A stretch of DNA of 64,000 nt from Bradysia coprophila (lineage: Eukaryota; Arthropoda; Insecta; Diptera; Sciaridae). Positions 12,586 to 24,404 of this stretch are shown here, piece after piece. The notes below the pieces were generated by a model, which did no database searches, was not told the origin of the DNA, and saw nothing but the letters and a program-made list of their open reading frames with translations. The stretch is from positions 9,169,685 to 9,233,684 of the forward strand of contig NW_023503374.1 of NCBI RefSeq assembly GCF_014529535.1, given 5' to 3'. Made by a program: the position numbers and the translations under genes. The first letter of the stretch is position 1; every line of letters begins with the position of its first letter.

Positions 12586-13877
12586 ATGGCTTATAAAAAG
12601 GAGAAGCATTCAAAAGTTGACCCGAATAAACAACGCCTCGTAGCAGGCTTTGAAGAGGTTTTGTTCAATTGTGAACAAATTTTCAACGCCGATCGAAAGG
12701 ATCTGTTTGACTTCCTAGATCCCGTCGTGTCCGATTCACAATGCCAAATTCACTCAATGTTCATCATTAGTAAATTACTGCCGCTGCGTGACACAGGTGG
12801 AACAGTGGACTTGAAAAATATAAAAAATTTGCCTGATGAAGACCGGAGGCTATTGTCTTATGTCGTTCTGCTCAGTTTGTTGAAATATGAAGAGGTGGAT
12901 GAGGTTGGTTTTTCGAAGATCAAACAACTGATGGATTATGTTGGTATTTAGCTGAAGACAGCTTTCAGTTCACATTCAATTGAATACTTAAAGGATGTGA
13001 ACGGTTGGAAATTAAAACAAGTGTTAGAAGAGTGCGATGCTAGGTTGCGCCATAAGACACTTCAACTGCAACTTCAACCGTGTTACAATTGCCGATTATT
13101 GTACCTTTCGTAAGGTTTAATGCAGAGACAAGTCAATTTGACAGCAAATTGAGAAGCAATAGCAAAGGACTTCTCTACTTTCACTTTCTGAAGAGCAAAA
13201 ACGAATTTATCTTCAAAAGTAAGAAGGATTTGAGTGAAGAAGAAAAATTGCATTCCACGATTGTCATCAGTTGTTTCAGCATAATTAACAACAACTATCC
13301 CGAACATTTCGAAGAATGCATGGAAGGATCACAACTGCCCTCAGACAAATTTTTGACCGAGGATTGCGACATTAGGCAATTATTATTGCTCAGTGCAGCC
13401 GGTCATGTTCAGTTGACCGTTAGAAATGACCACAAGGATCCAAAGTATACAGATGACGATATGAAACAATTGTTCAAAAGACATTCCAATTTGTCCTTGC
13501 AACCCAAGGCTACACCGTTCACGGGTAATTTTGATTTGATTGAGGATAATGTTTATGGTTGCTATGAGCATCATTACAATGTAGCGGAAAAGTTCGGTAT
13601 TGTCAATGCACGATTCGCATATAGGTCGAAATGTGTCGATGATCCAAACGCTACAACGGAGAGCCCGTATTCATTGATTCGTCGGAATGAGAATACGTTT
13701 TTCAAATTCGATCATGTGTATGTGTCCACATACGACCGGGAATGTAATCGTTTGAATTCTAAAAATGTCGGTGCTGAGGTGCCTTTGATTGAGTCTGAGA
13801 ATTTCTGTAAGACAAAAGCGCAAACAAGTGTAGAATCCAAATGGTCTGAAGTTCAATCATACAACTTAACAAATTAA
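12586..13877 (+). pseudogene. Unrecognised ~430-residue gene with one stop and one frameshift
   Basis: A frame opens at ATG 12586 and runs 121 codons to a TAG at 12949-12951. The same frame continues after the TAG with protein-like sequence (LKTAFSSHSIEYLKDVNGWK) to about 13075. The sequence then resumes in another frame and runs to a TAA just after 13877. Together these would make a hydrophilic, acidic, globular-looking protein of about 430 residues with no signal peptide or membrane span. A splice-acceptor-like TTTTCAG lies just before the ATG, so an upstream exon is possible. AATAAA follows near 13971. The gap between the two frames is too small for an intron, so I read this as a recently broken gene or a sequencing error in two places. 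I do not recognise the family. Confidence 0.55.
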
Positions 13878-13879
13878 GT

Positions 13880-15235
13880 ATTAATCGGGAATAGTACCAA
13901 ATTTACGAAGTTACTTTTGAATGCTTTATGAGCGTCGCCGTGCTTTACAGACATGTAAAAACAATTTTTTTAATAAAAATCTTAAATTACGGAAAAAATA
14001 TTCCCTTTATATCGTAAGGCTGTTCGTAAATTGTTGGGGAGGTATAGTTTCAACACAACAAGAGATGCACGAGCGAAGCCCGCTTACCATATAAAAATTT
14101 CACCTAATCATAGAGTGAAAAATAAGGTGTCACCGCGCACCAAGTCTATTAAAATTTTTGTTTTTTTCCTTATTTATTGGTTTTTGTTACAGCAACAATA
14201 TTCCTCAAAAGTGTAAAGCTGCTCCGTAAAATGTGTGTATAAATCTGTATTTTTGACTTTCGAATGACTCTTAGGTATGCCTTTAAAAGTTGAGAATAAT
14301 CTTTGAATCTTTCGTCGCCATGCCTAACTGCAGTGATGGCTTTCATATGTTTGATATGTAGATAGTGAGGTTGTAGGCCAACCCGAAGGGTTCAAATCTT
14401 CTACTTCATTTCATTTAACATTCAATTATCTTTTTGAGACGACACTCGACAGTTCCAATTTGTCCCAAACATTTTCAAGCAAAAATGATTTACCAGAATA
14501 TAAAATAATTGAAATATGTCCCCTTGTCTTGAAAATAATTCCTACCTCCATCGTTCAATCAGTGTGTCCGATCAACAAAATAAATAAGATTATCGGCTAT
14601 TTAGAGAGTATAAGTCTGGATGTTGCTAAATGCACTTATACGTATTGGTGGTTAGAAAGTAAAATGTTCTATTGAACGAAAAGGTGAAATAATTTTATTT
14701 TTTCGTTTTTGGATTATAATCTGTTGATAACGAAAATAAGTAGAGCATGCATTTTTGGCAAGAACGTTTGAAATGTGGATGGATTAACACTTTAGAAAAA
14801 CAATTTTAGATTAGAGTTTCGATTGCACTTCAACCGTATATGGCAGTATGGCACTCACAACTTATCCCATGTTTATTGCTGTTTATCATTTCATATTTCG
14901 TTTTCTTTTTGTAGATTTTTGATGGACTATAGATAGAATTTGATGGATACGTATGGACAAAAGACCAGAATGTAAATTTTTGGTGAAAGCAGCGAATACA
15001 CAAAATGTCTGAAGATATTTCGGATAAATAATGTCCAAAAATGTTGTTATTTGCAAATTTTGAAATGTTTCAATTCTATTTTCAGTCTATTTTGTCTATG
15101 TTAAATCTGGGTCTATCAAAAACGGCTGTCATTTCTGTTATCGGTAGTTGTGACGCATATAACTTCCTGTTAATCTTTATAAAGCGCAATTAATGAAGTA
15201 AAATATTTTCCAAGGCGATACTTTGAACCAAGCCC
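13880..15235. other. Intergenic, no gene seen
   Basis: AT-rich spacer after the broken gene. A likely poly(A) signal for that gene sits near 13971. The short open frames here (14031-14216, 14460-14675) show no protein character and are taken as chance. Confidence 0.5.
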
Positions 15236-15240
15236 AAAGA

Positions 15241-15470
15241 TTGCAAGGCTGTAAACTTTGGGGAGGTCACGCAGATACAGATACACATCACACTTGATGA
15301 TAACATGGCGGATTTCATACAAAAATCCACCTACAGTGATGATTGTCATCGCCGTGATGATGTAATGATTTTTTTTGTATGTAAAATCCGCGTCTGATGA
15401 TTTGTGTGTTCCCGCTTATCTAATAAAATGGCGGTCTGCGTGACCTCACCAAAGTTTACAGCCTTGCTAA
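15241..15470. mobile_element. MITE-like element, ~230 bp
   Basis: GCAAGGCTGTAAACTTTGG at the left faces CCAAAGTTTACAGCCTTGC at the right, with further inverted matches inward (GTCACGCAGA/TCTGCGTGAC; GTGATGAT). Flanks CAAAGATT and CTAAGATT are a possible 8-bp target duplication with one mismatch, which would fit a hAT-type origin. No coding content. Confidence 0.8.
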
Positions 15471-15576
15471 GATTGTGGAGTCAATTTCCAACGTTCCCAA
15501 AGATTTGCAAAAGATTTAACTAAAAAAGTGATCTACATCAACATGTGCATATGTTTTAATTGTGGATACTAATAAA

Positions 15577-16298
15577 CGACCGACAAATTAATTCAAAACT
15601 ACCGATAAAAATAATAAATGACCGATAAACACGGTACCGATAAAAAATAATAAAGTACCGATAGTGCTGAAATACCGATAGATTGTTCATTTTATCGATC
15701 ATTTTTAATTTTTTATCGGTAATTTATTATTTTCTATCGATCATTCAATATTATTTATCGGTAGTTCATTATTTTCTATCGGTAGTTTATTATTATTTAT
15801 CGGTAATTTATTATATTTTATCGGTATTTCGGTATTTTTAATCGGTAAATTATCATTTTCTATCGATGCTTTCTATTTTTGATCTCTCGTATGTGTGTTA
15901 TAATTTTGCTATTTTTCATTGAATTAAACGTTGAAATAAAAAATTTAAAAAGGCAGATAAAAAAGGAGGTAAAAAAATTCAAAAAGGCATTGCTGTTCGG
16001 CATTGCTGTTCGGCATTGCTGTGGTCTTCGTCTAGGTTGTCAATTATGCGAAAAACATAAATGTCTTTGTGGTAAAAACGTTAAAAATGTTACATGGTTT
16101 ATCTTGCAATAAATGCGGAGGATGGAGTTCAGTTCATGACGAAGTCAATAATAGTACATTACTGCTATAAGGCTGTATATAAGAGACGTGTACGTATAGC
16201 GGAATTTCGCTATCGGTACTTTATTATTTTTTATTGGAACCGTGTTTATCGGTCATTTATTATTTTTTATCGGTAGTTTTGAATTAATTTATCGGTCG
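15577..16298. mobile_element. Fold-back element with ~88-bp arms and ATCGGT-rich interior
   Basis: The left arm (15577-15664) is the near-perfect reverse complement of the right arm (16211-16298). Both consist of ACCGATAAAAAATAATAAA-type units. Between them, 15690-15870 holds further inverted TTATCGGTA units. A small central segment carries a short direct repeat (GGCATTGCTGTTC, near 15990). Short frames crossing it are repeat artefacts. Confidence 0.8.
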
Positions 16299-16299
16299 A

Positions 16300-19200
16300 A
16301 TATAATATCCCTTTAATTATCTACAAAACTGAAACACTTAAGTTGTTCTTTATTATAACAAAATGCTAGTTAATGCAAATGAGATCAACCACACAAACAC
16401 GAAAAAAAAATAATTAAAAATTTCAGCTGCTGCCCCATCAAAATCCTAATAAGGATTTAAACCCTGTATAACAACGCCTATGTAACACCTCTACATCTCT
16501 CTGAAACCATACCAATTTCAAATACAATAAATGCAAACGAAACATGCGTAACATAACAACTTCTGTAACACTCTGCGTTGCCATATACGTATAGGTATAG
16601 CTCCGATGCTTTCATATATTGTGCAATTTTCTGTGAAAAATCTAATAATGTGGATTACGAATGGTTTGTTAGATAGATAAAAGGCAGGAAAATGTCATCA
16701 AAACTGGATTAGGGGATAAATTTGTCACTCAAAATGAATTGTTAATATTTATGTAGTTTCTGTAGAGGTTTATTGTTACATCGGATAAATGTATGAAAGG
16801 TGTTTGTACGTTACTCCAGGTAAGTTGAATGGGACGTTTATGTATTTTAAACAACAACAAGATTTTGATGTTTGAGTAATGCAAGCGTAATAATAGAGTT
16901 TAAAGTTGAGTGCGAAATTATTGTATTGCGCTGTTGTGCTATTATGTATATTGAACCTTTTAAGCTTTGTTTGAGTGTGTTTGAAGTGTTAGAAGTTATA
17001 GAACTACACATCTAGCGAGAACTAATTAATGGTAGGTTACATTGGATGCTGCGAAAGACATTCATTATATGAGGTAACAATTTTGTGATAAAAGCAAACT
17101 CACAAGGGTGTTTTTGAGCAATAATCGTCGGAAACTGTCTTTTCGACAATGCGACAGTTTATTTCTAAAAGGAGAAGTTAAAAAAAGTAAACCGATAATA
17201 GTGCACATATGTAATGGATCATTTTCGCGGGAGGCAACTTGCTATGTAATGGTCAACTTTCGCATGGGGCAGGTAGTAAAACATTTTTTAAGGCGTTTAC
17301 ACGTACATCTTTTGGATTTCGCTACAGATTTTTACACTTGGCATAGGCATAGCCAGGTTGGTGCATAGATTTAAAACTAGCCTTAATGAAGGACTGGTAT
17401 GAACGTGTGGTCTCGGTTTAACATGAATATTATTTTGTGAGCTCTTAAAGATATTATCATCTATTAAAATCGGAACTAAACGCTTCCACGTTGCTTATCA
17501 GTAAATTCATTCAATAGTCTGGCTGAATTGTGGAATTTTCCAATCTTAGCAAAAAAAAATGTAGAGTAAACCTTAATCGACGACGTTAATTGTCCATGTG
17601 AATCATAATAAGTTAAAACAAAAACAAAAAATAAATTTCGATTACCTTGCATTTCATACACCGTTTTGTCAATTTTCCATTTTATTAATCGCATTTAACG
17701 TCGTTGTGTAACATCAGCATTTTCCATGAGAATCTTGAATCTTGTTGCAACTAAAAGAAAAATTAATATAACCGAATGCAGTGTGCAAGGGCCTGATATC
17801 AAATTACAAAAACTGTTTCAGTTCATTTCTTTCTTTTTTTATTTTATTTGATTTGTTGCAAGTGTAAGTTAGTGTGTTCGTATAAATAAAACAAAAAACA
17901 AATTTAATTGAAAATATTTATTTAGTAAACACACTCCCGTAATGTATAGTTTTCGATTGGTCGTGTTTTGTTTTGACTAAAATGCATTTTTGTTGCTCCA
18001 GTGATAAAAATAATGGACTGCATTTAATATGAATGCAGATGTATAGCCAGTTATTTGCAGACTCAGTAGCATTAACTCATGCGAAATTCGGAAAACTTTT
18101 CTTCAGATTGTTGGAAAATAAGTCATACACGAAACATCAATGACATCATAGCACTACTCTAGCATTAACCCTGAATTAACAAGCGTTAAATTTAGTGATA
18201 ACAGCTTAAGAGCTACCACTTCAGATTGTTTGTATTTTATACTCATACAACGAAATTAGGTCATTTGCCATTTTCTGGAGTCACTCGATATATCAAAGAT
18301 ATGTCCCTTGTTATAGACAACGAAGGTAGTAGATTCCATAAATTATCGTCAGTGAAAGCTTACTATAAGAGTGCACAAAAACTTTGAATGCTGGTGCACT
18401 CGATGAAACGATGTCATGGTGATCATGCACAGATTAGGCAACGCCAATTTCCATTAAAAGACACACGATAAACGCAAGGTACTTCCATTGTCAGTTAAAA
18501 ATTCTGTCTAATTTACGGCGTGAATTAAATACTCACATGAGATATGACAAACAAAATGTAACTTCTAGACAAAGAAAATTAGAATAAAGTTTTAACTCGC
18601 AACTGACAATCTTATTGAGGCCTTATGCGAGGCTGACTCTGATTTAAATAGGGAATGGATGAATAAGCATGAAGGTGCTCAAAGATAACCTGTTTCGCGG
18701 CGGGTAACATCTCTAGTGTATCCACTTCTTCTCCTATTATATTATCAAATAATACAAGTTTTCACAATACAATCTCTGCAATTAATTCAATTAAACATTT
18801 TATTATCTAATTGCACTTAATTTTAAACCCATAATTGCAAGCCAATTAGTTTCGAAAATCAGGATAAAAATTAGTCATAAAATTGTTTAATAAGACCCCC
18901 TGAGACGTACTATACTACAGACGTATTGTGTTACAACTGCAGGGGTTGTTTTATATACGTGAACATTTATTTACTATGTTTTCGATACATTTTTAGTGGC
19001 ATGTCGTCTAAATCAAAACCATATGAATACAGAAATTAAATGAGCAATTCCCTTTCGAAAGTGTAATAAAGCAGGGGTTTCATTATATACGTGAAAACAT
19101 TGGTCATAAGCGAAAAAAAATAAGGGTTGTCTTGCTGTGATTGATATTAGACGATAATTTATAAGGCGTTAAATGCGGAGTATTTTCTTTAAAATTTCAG

Positions 19201-20480
19201 CGAAATTGAGCGAAAGACAATATCACTTTTATCTTTATCGTATATATTTGAATGATAAATGATGGAATTTGTTTATGTACTGTCCGTTTGACAAGAGGAT
19301 CGCCACGGTTCAGCAGGGAGTTTTGAACATTTGTTTTTTACACGTTGGCACACGTGCTCTTGTCAGATTCAAGATTCTTTTTACGAAGGTTATGCTGATT
19401 ATACTTTGTGAAAAAGGCCAATACCTTGCAAATATGTCACATCTTGGACAGAATTTGACACTGCAATATCTGCAACATGAAAAAACTAAATGTTCGAAAC
19501 CACCTGAAACCCCGTGCTTCCACCTACGTAATATACACAAACTAGGTGAGCCAATCTTAATTTATAGTATTATGATGTATCGACTAAATCTGTTAGTTCC
19601 ATCTGATCAAAGAATGGTTGTCAAATCTTCAACTTTAATGGTTTCAGCACCAATATACTAAACAAGAGAACGATAACGGAAGCGTCAGGCGGTACCTACG
19701 ATTTTAAATTTGAATTTGAACTTGAATTTGTATTGGGCAACATAATTATAATATATTCACGCTCCTTCCAGGATCTCGATAGATGACAGTAGTTTGAAGA
19801 AGTAGAATTATATACTGTCTCGGTGTATTTGGGCCAGGAGATGTATCAGAGATGGTTTTAACTGTATTTCTATATACAGATATGGTATTGGGCCCAGGAA
19901 TGAATGAATGAATGATCGGCGAGTTATGATTCACTTCAGATGTACTCTTCAATGTTGAAGAGAAACGGGCGAGACAGGTTTAGTCCCAAATACACCGAGT
20001 ATTGCATTCGATGTCGATAATATGAAAACATAAAGTCTCGAGTTGAAGCAATACAGGGCCTATTTAGTTTTTAACATTCGGAAAAATTCCTAATAATTAT
20101 GATGACAGGATTCTGAATTTTTAGAGTTAAGATTACCAATAATAATAAGCCCTGAAGCAATAATTTACGAAGGTTGTAAAGCTATTACCAAGGGATGGAT
20201 AAATAGGGAAACCCAAGTTCGAAGAGACCTTAAACTAAAATAAAACTACCAAAAATGAGATCAAAAAACTGATGAAATACAAAAAAAAAATCATCAAAAA
20301 ACTGAGAAAGACTAGTAAAAACTGGAAAAAAAACAGGAAGAAAAAACCAAAAATTTAGATTTGAGAGAAACTAAAAACTCAAATAAAAATCCAGGTCGAA
20401 ATATAATTACCGTTTATCCACGGCTATTAGAATTGTAACATAACGCGCCAAAAACCAGACAAATTTCCAAATCACAGAAA
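16300..20480. other. Intergenic, no supported gene
   Basis: No exon-like or RNA feature recognised. It holds copy 2 of a dispersed repeat (17030-17330) and one copy of a repeat shared with 28560-28795 (19295-19550). The 130-residue frame at 19269-19661 lies over that repeat and is not taken as a gene. Confidence 0.5.
19295..19550 (+). repeat. Dispersed repeat shared with 28560-28795 (inverse orientation)
   Basis: GGATCGCCAC, TGTTTTTTACA(C/T)GTTG, CAAGATT, TTTACGAAGGTTA, GCTGATT and CCCCGTGCTTCCACCTAC occur in the same order in the reverse complement of 28560-28795. Match is clear but with gaps. No coding content is supported. Confidence 0.7.
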
Positions 20481-21057
20481 GTCTTTTTTGACGAAAATGT
20501 ATTGCTTCTTTCATTGCATAATAAAGATGATGTGAATATCACAGAAATTCTATCTAATGAATCATCTAAGAGCAAGACGTTGTGCATACTTTCTCGTCAT
20601 AATAAACAAAATAAAGTAAATCGTAAAATCTGGATTCGTTATGTACCATCTTCAACAAGATCTCAGCGTTTCCGACATTATGATATAAGAAAAAGGCGGA
20701 GCCTCAATACACCTTTACAGCATAAAACATCCTACTTTTGCATCCCTAACCAATTTTCTACTATATATTTTCGAGAGGTCTTATGCATTGTATTTGCATT
20801 ATGTGTATTAAATCACACTCGACAAATATACATTGAAGGTCATGCGCACAACGACGATTCGAAAAAAGGGACTCCTTATGTTAATAATCTGAATTGTCCA
20901 TTCAGTTCGATAGTAAACGTTTTCAGTGAATCATGTTTCGGTTGATGAATATTAGTTTTGATTGTTAGCTGCATATTTGCTTAAAAAAAAGGGTTGTGCA
21001 TACTGTGGATTAAACACTGAAAATTGTGTAACATTAAGTGCGGTGCTAACAGAAAAA
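20480..21057 (+). other. Open stretch without recognised gene
   Basis: A 147-codon frame (20502-20945) begins with a non-ATG codon and has a mixed, unstructured composition. No domain is recognised and no splice context was found, so no gene is called. Confidence 0.3.
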
Positions 21058-21166
21058 ATGGATAACGTTCTCGACGATATGGACTCGACTAATTCAAGTC
21101 ATTCGGATAATGCCTCGTCAATGCAAAACAATTATTCTCAATTAGTGTTCATAAATAATACAGGTG
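21058..21166 (+). CDS. Candidate first coding exon, possibly of Six4 (speculative)
   Basis: An ATG at 21058 opens a Ser/Asn/Asp-rich stretch (DSTNSSHSDNASS) that runs to an ACAG/GTGCGA possible donor near 21166. Such low-complexity N-termini are common in transcription factors, and it lies on the same strand about 3.2 kb before the first sure Six4 exon. The N-terminal half of the Six domain, which should come between, was not found. The link to Six4 is a guess; the stretch could equally be chance. Confidence 0.2.
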
Positions 21167-22850
21167 CGATAGAGTAATTCCGAAATTCTTAAACTGTGTC
21201 ATTAAATCATGATAAATGTGGGTGTACGTGGTGTACCATTCATGGTTGCATACGTTATAGAGATTGATTACAGTAAAATAATATTTTTTCTATAAAATCT
21301 ATCAAGAGTGTAGGGCATCGAATTATTTGTTAGAAAGCCATAGATGAAGTGCGTATTCATAGGTTTGGGTAATAAGGTCCTATTTCAGAGCCTAAAAATT
21401 GAGTTACAATTGTATTTTTTCTCAATGGCTACCGTACCGCACAGCTTAGAAGACAATTAGTAGCTATTCAGATAGTTATTTCTGCAACATAGTGATAAAA
21501 GATTGTTTAGGCTTTAGATGTGTAAACGGTCGAGGCCGCAATCCGAGTGGGACAATCAAAAATAGTATATAACGTCCTTTCTTGTAAGTTCTGTAAGTTT
21601 TGTAAATTGTTTTGGAAAGTGTGAGCTTTTCAAAAGAAGCCGAAGGCGAGTGAAATAATCACACAAGCTAAAACAATAATAACTTACAAGCAATTATCTG
21701 AAACAGTGACGTAATAGTTATTTTCTAAACGCATGCTTAAATGCTTTTTTAGCGAATGGTAGGTTTCCAGCTCGAGCCGGAGGCGAGTGCTGGAATCGAA
21801 TTCAACAACGCTTTTCCTGAACGACGTAGGAAATAAGCGACCTAGTCGCGATATTTTAACACTACAGTGGGCTTTTTTAGTTCGGAAAATATTTGAGATT
21901 TTTTAGTTTTAAAAGTCATCAATATTTCCAGTCAATAAAGTGTTTACAGGTTATGACATTTTGCCACAAAATTTGAAAATCGCTTAGCGAATTCAAATTT
22001 CACGCCAAAATATCATAAACTGGGTAGCACTTAATTGACTGTCAACATTGACATTTAAACTCTGATAAATCGAAAAATGCGTTTTTTTTAAAGATGAACA
22101 CATTGTAGTTAGGAAAAGTACATTTTACCGTGCATAAGCATGTAAAATAAATAAATAAAAATCTGACCGTCAAGATAAACGAAATTGTCGCCAAAACAGT
22201 TCTTAGCGATAATTTCTTGTTTTTCTTTGCGGTACAATGGTATTTTCTTTTTATATAAATTATGTGTCTGGGAATATTCCTTCTTTCCCACAATAACTTC
22301 TCTGTTTCATTTGTACGTTTCCAAATCTCACCAACTTATAGGGAAAATGAAAAAATATTTTTGGCTTGTTGGAATGGATCTAAGCTTTAAAATATAATAA
22401 CAACTGAACATTTTGCACAAAGACTCAGTTAATCGTTAAGAGTAATATCGCGAATTCTTCGGGCTATTTTAATAACCTTAGTTTATAACAGTTCGTCCAA
22501 TTATATACCGCCCGAAGGTGCACTTGGACCAACCGGTGACTTGAAGGTCTTTCAGCGCCCAATATTCGATCAATATTTGAACTTTTTTAAGAAGTTAATC
22601 GCCAAAAATAAAATCACCCGAAGAATTCTGCACATTACTCTTTGGTATTCCAAGTGTACCTCATTTTCAACCTCCGGTAGCCAATGTGATGAAATGAACC
22701 TCGTTCACCAAAAATTGAGCACTATGTTGGCTTAAAAGCTATATCATCTGTTATCGATAGCGTCGACAAAACATTTGTTATCGATAGCGTCGACAAAAAA
22801 CAAGCAATAAGATTTGATTAATGAAGTCCATTGTAACAAAATGTATATAC

Positions 22851-22977
22851 AGTCTTTAACATTTCAAATGTCTCACTGTCAAATTTTTCTGAAGATTTCA
22901 TTGTGTCATTGCGAATTTACAATGACATTCTTTGAAAAAATTGACAGCGAGACATTTGAAATGTTAAAGCCTGTAAG
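22851..22977. mobile_element. Hairpin MITE-like element, ~125 bp
   Basis: CTTTAACATTTCAAATGTCTC at the left and GAGACATTTGAAATGTTAAAG at the right are reverse complements, with further pairing inward (CTGTCAAATTTTT/AAAAATTGACAG). The loop is about 55 bp. Confidence 0.75.
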
Positions 22978-23896
22978 AATTAGTGAAATAATAGATTCTG
23001 TTTGAAACACTAGATAGCCACTTTGGACAATAGAAGTAAGGAGCTTTGACTGTCAAATTCCACTTTCATAGTCAACCTATTAAAATTCAAACTTGGATCT
23101 ACTGAAATGAATTGTCCAATTCTCAAAATCTAGGCCTATCCATAAATTATAAGTCCCTCCTAAAAGTATTGACCGCTGTCGTCGCCTGCTGTACAAGTAA
23201 ACGCTTTAATTTACACATATTTAGTACCTCAAGTGTTTACTTCACTAAACTTGCTAGACTTTCGAATAAAATCAGTGTAGCGTTTGACCAATTTCATAAC
23301 TCATTACTACTTATATCTTTACCAGGCTATCGAGAATCATGTAAGACATTATTCTTCTCAGAAAAGCTACAAACCTTTACTGCTGATAAAGAATTCGGAC
23401 GTAAATCTGTAGATGATTTCACACCAAGAGTAACAAATGAGCTAGGATGCTACGATAGTAATTTTTATAATAAAAATGTTTACAAACAAATGTTAATGAA
23501 ATTTATTATTAGAACCACTAGATCCGATGCAAATAACCAGGGAGTCAGACAATCAGTATTCAAATTCAGTCAACATAGATATTGGCCGTAGATATCTTAC
23601 ATTTACTCCGGATCAAGTAATTTTTTTAAATTAAATTTAAATTGTTTAGTTGAGTTAATTCTACTACATAATTCACCAGGTAACATGTCTATGCGAAGCT
23701 CTTCAGCAAAAGGGCGACGTAGAGAAATTAGCTTCGTTTTTGTGGAGTCTACCATCAAACGATATTTTTCGGACAAATGAAAGTGTTTTAAGGTTTGTAG
23801 GAAAGTGATTTTTAAAGTTTCACTCTTTGATGAAATTATTTCCGAAATTTTCATTTATTTTCAAATTGGTTTAAGTTTCAAATAATAAGTGTAATA

Positions 23897-24005
23897 ACAT
23901 ATCACCTGCCATGAAAAATTAGCGTCCTGAATAATCTGTCCTAGATCATATTACAGATCCAGGAAAGAATATTCAGGACGCCAATGTTTTGTGGTAGGTG
24001 ATATT
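23897..24005. mobile_element. Hairpin MITE-like element, ~108 bp
   Basis: ATATCACCTGCCATGAAAAA...TAGCGTCCTGAATA pairs with TATTCAGGACGCCAATGTTTTG...GGTGATAT: 35-bp arms with about four mismatches. It stands about 400 bp before the first recognised Six4 exon. Confidence 0.75.
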
Positions 24006-24404
24006 AGGCTACCTGGAAGCAAGTTTTGCCGTCGTCTATATCAGTACAAATTTCTGGTTTCTGGAATGATACCGAGTCACGGAAGAATTCGTAGAATAAA
24101 ATGAGATATTAGCAACCTGTTGCAGACATAAAAGTCATCTGTTATTGACAGTGACGACGAAAATAAGCGAACAATACTTGTTGTGTGCTCTTACTCACGA
24201 AGTAATAATGAAGTAACAGATTTCGTGTCCATTTGTTGAGAATTCTATATCAAAAGACTCGTCAATGATATTGCTGATATGATTGCATGCATTATGTGAA
24301 AGGTTGAAATAGATTGATAGAAAAATGAAGGAAATAATTCCATTAATTCGAAAAAGGAGGCAAAAGCTTCGAAGAATAAATTGAATTAAAAAGTCGTATT
24401 GCAG

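Larger units (their letters stand above)
21170..24400. other. Intergenic/upstream Six4 region with small inverted repeats
   Basis: No exon was found despite a search for the missing Six-domain part. It contains an inverted copy (21745-21800) of the 9715-9770 element, a 29-bp direct duplication (TGTTATCGATAGCGTCGACA, near 22750-22800), and two hairpin elements (22851-22977, 23897-24005). Frames at 23112-23591 (159 codons, non-ATG start) and 23603-23854 (minus) are unrecognised. Confidence 0.45.

Noticed and set aside
19269..19661. 130-codon plus-strand frame
   Set aside because: It overlaps a dispersed repeat shared with 28560-28795, and the repeat copy does not keep the frame.
20502..20945. 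147-codon plus-strand frame
   Set aside because: Non-ATG start, no domain and no exon context; left as an unexplained open stretch.
23112..23591. 159-codon plus-strand frame considered as a missing Six4 exon
   Set aside because: Non-ATG start and no Six-domain residues such as the CE.L and FLW.LP motifs; no domain seen.
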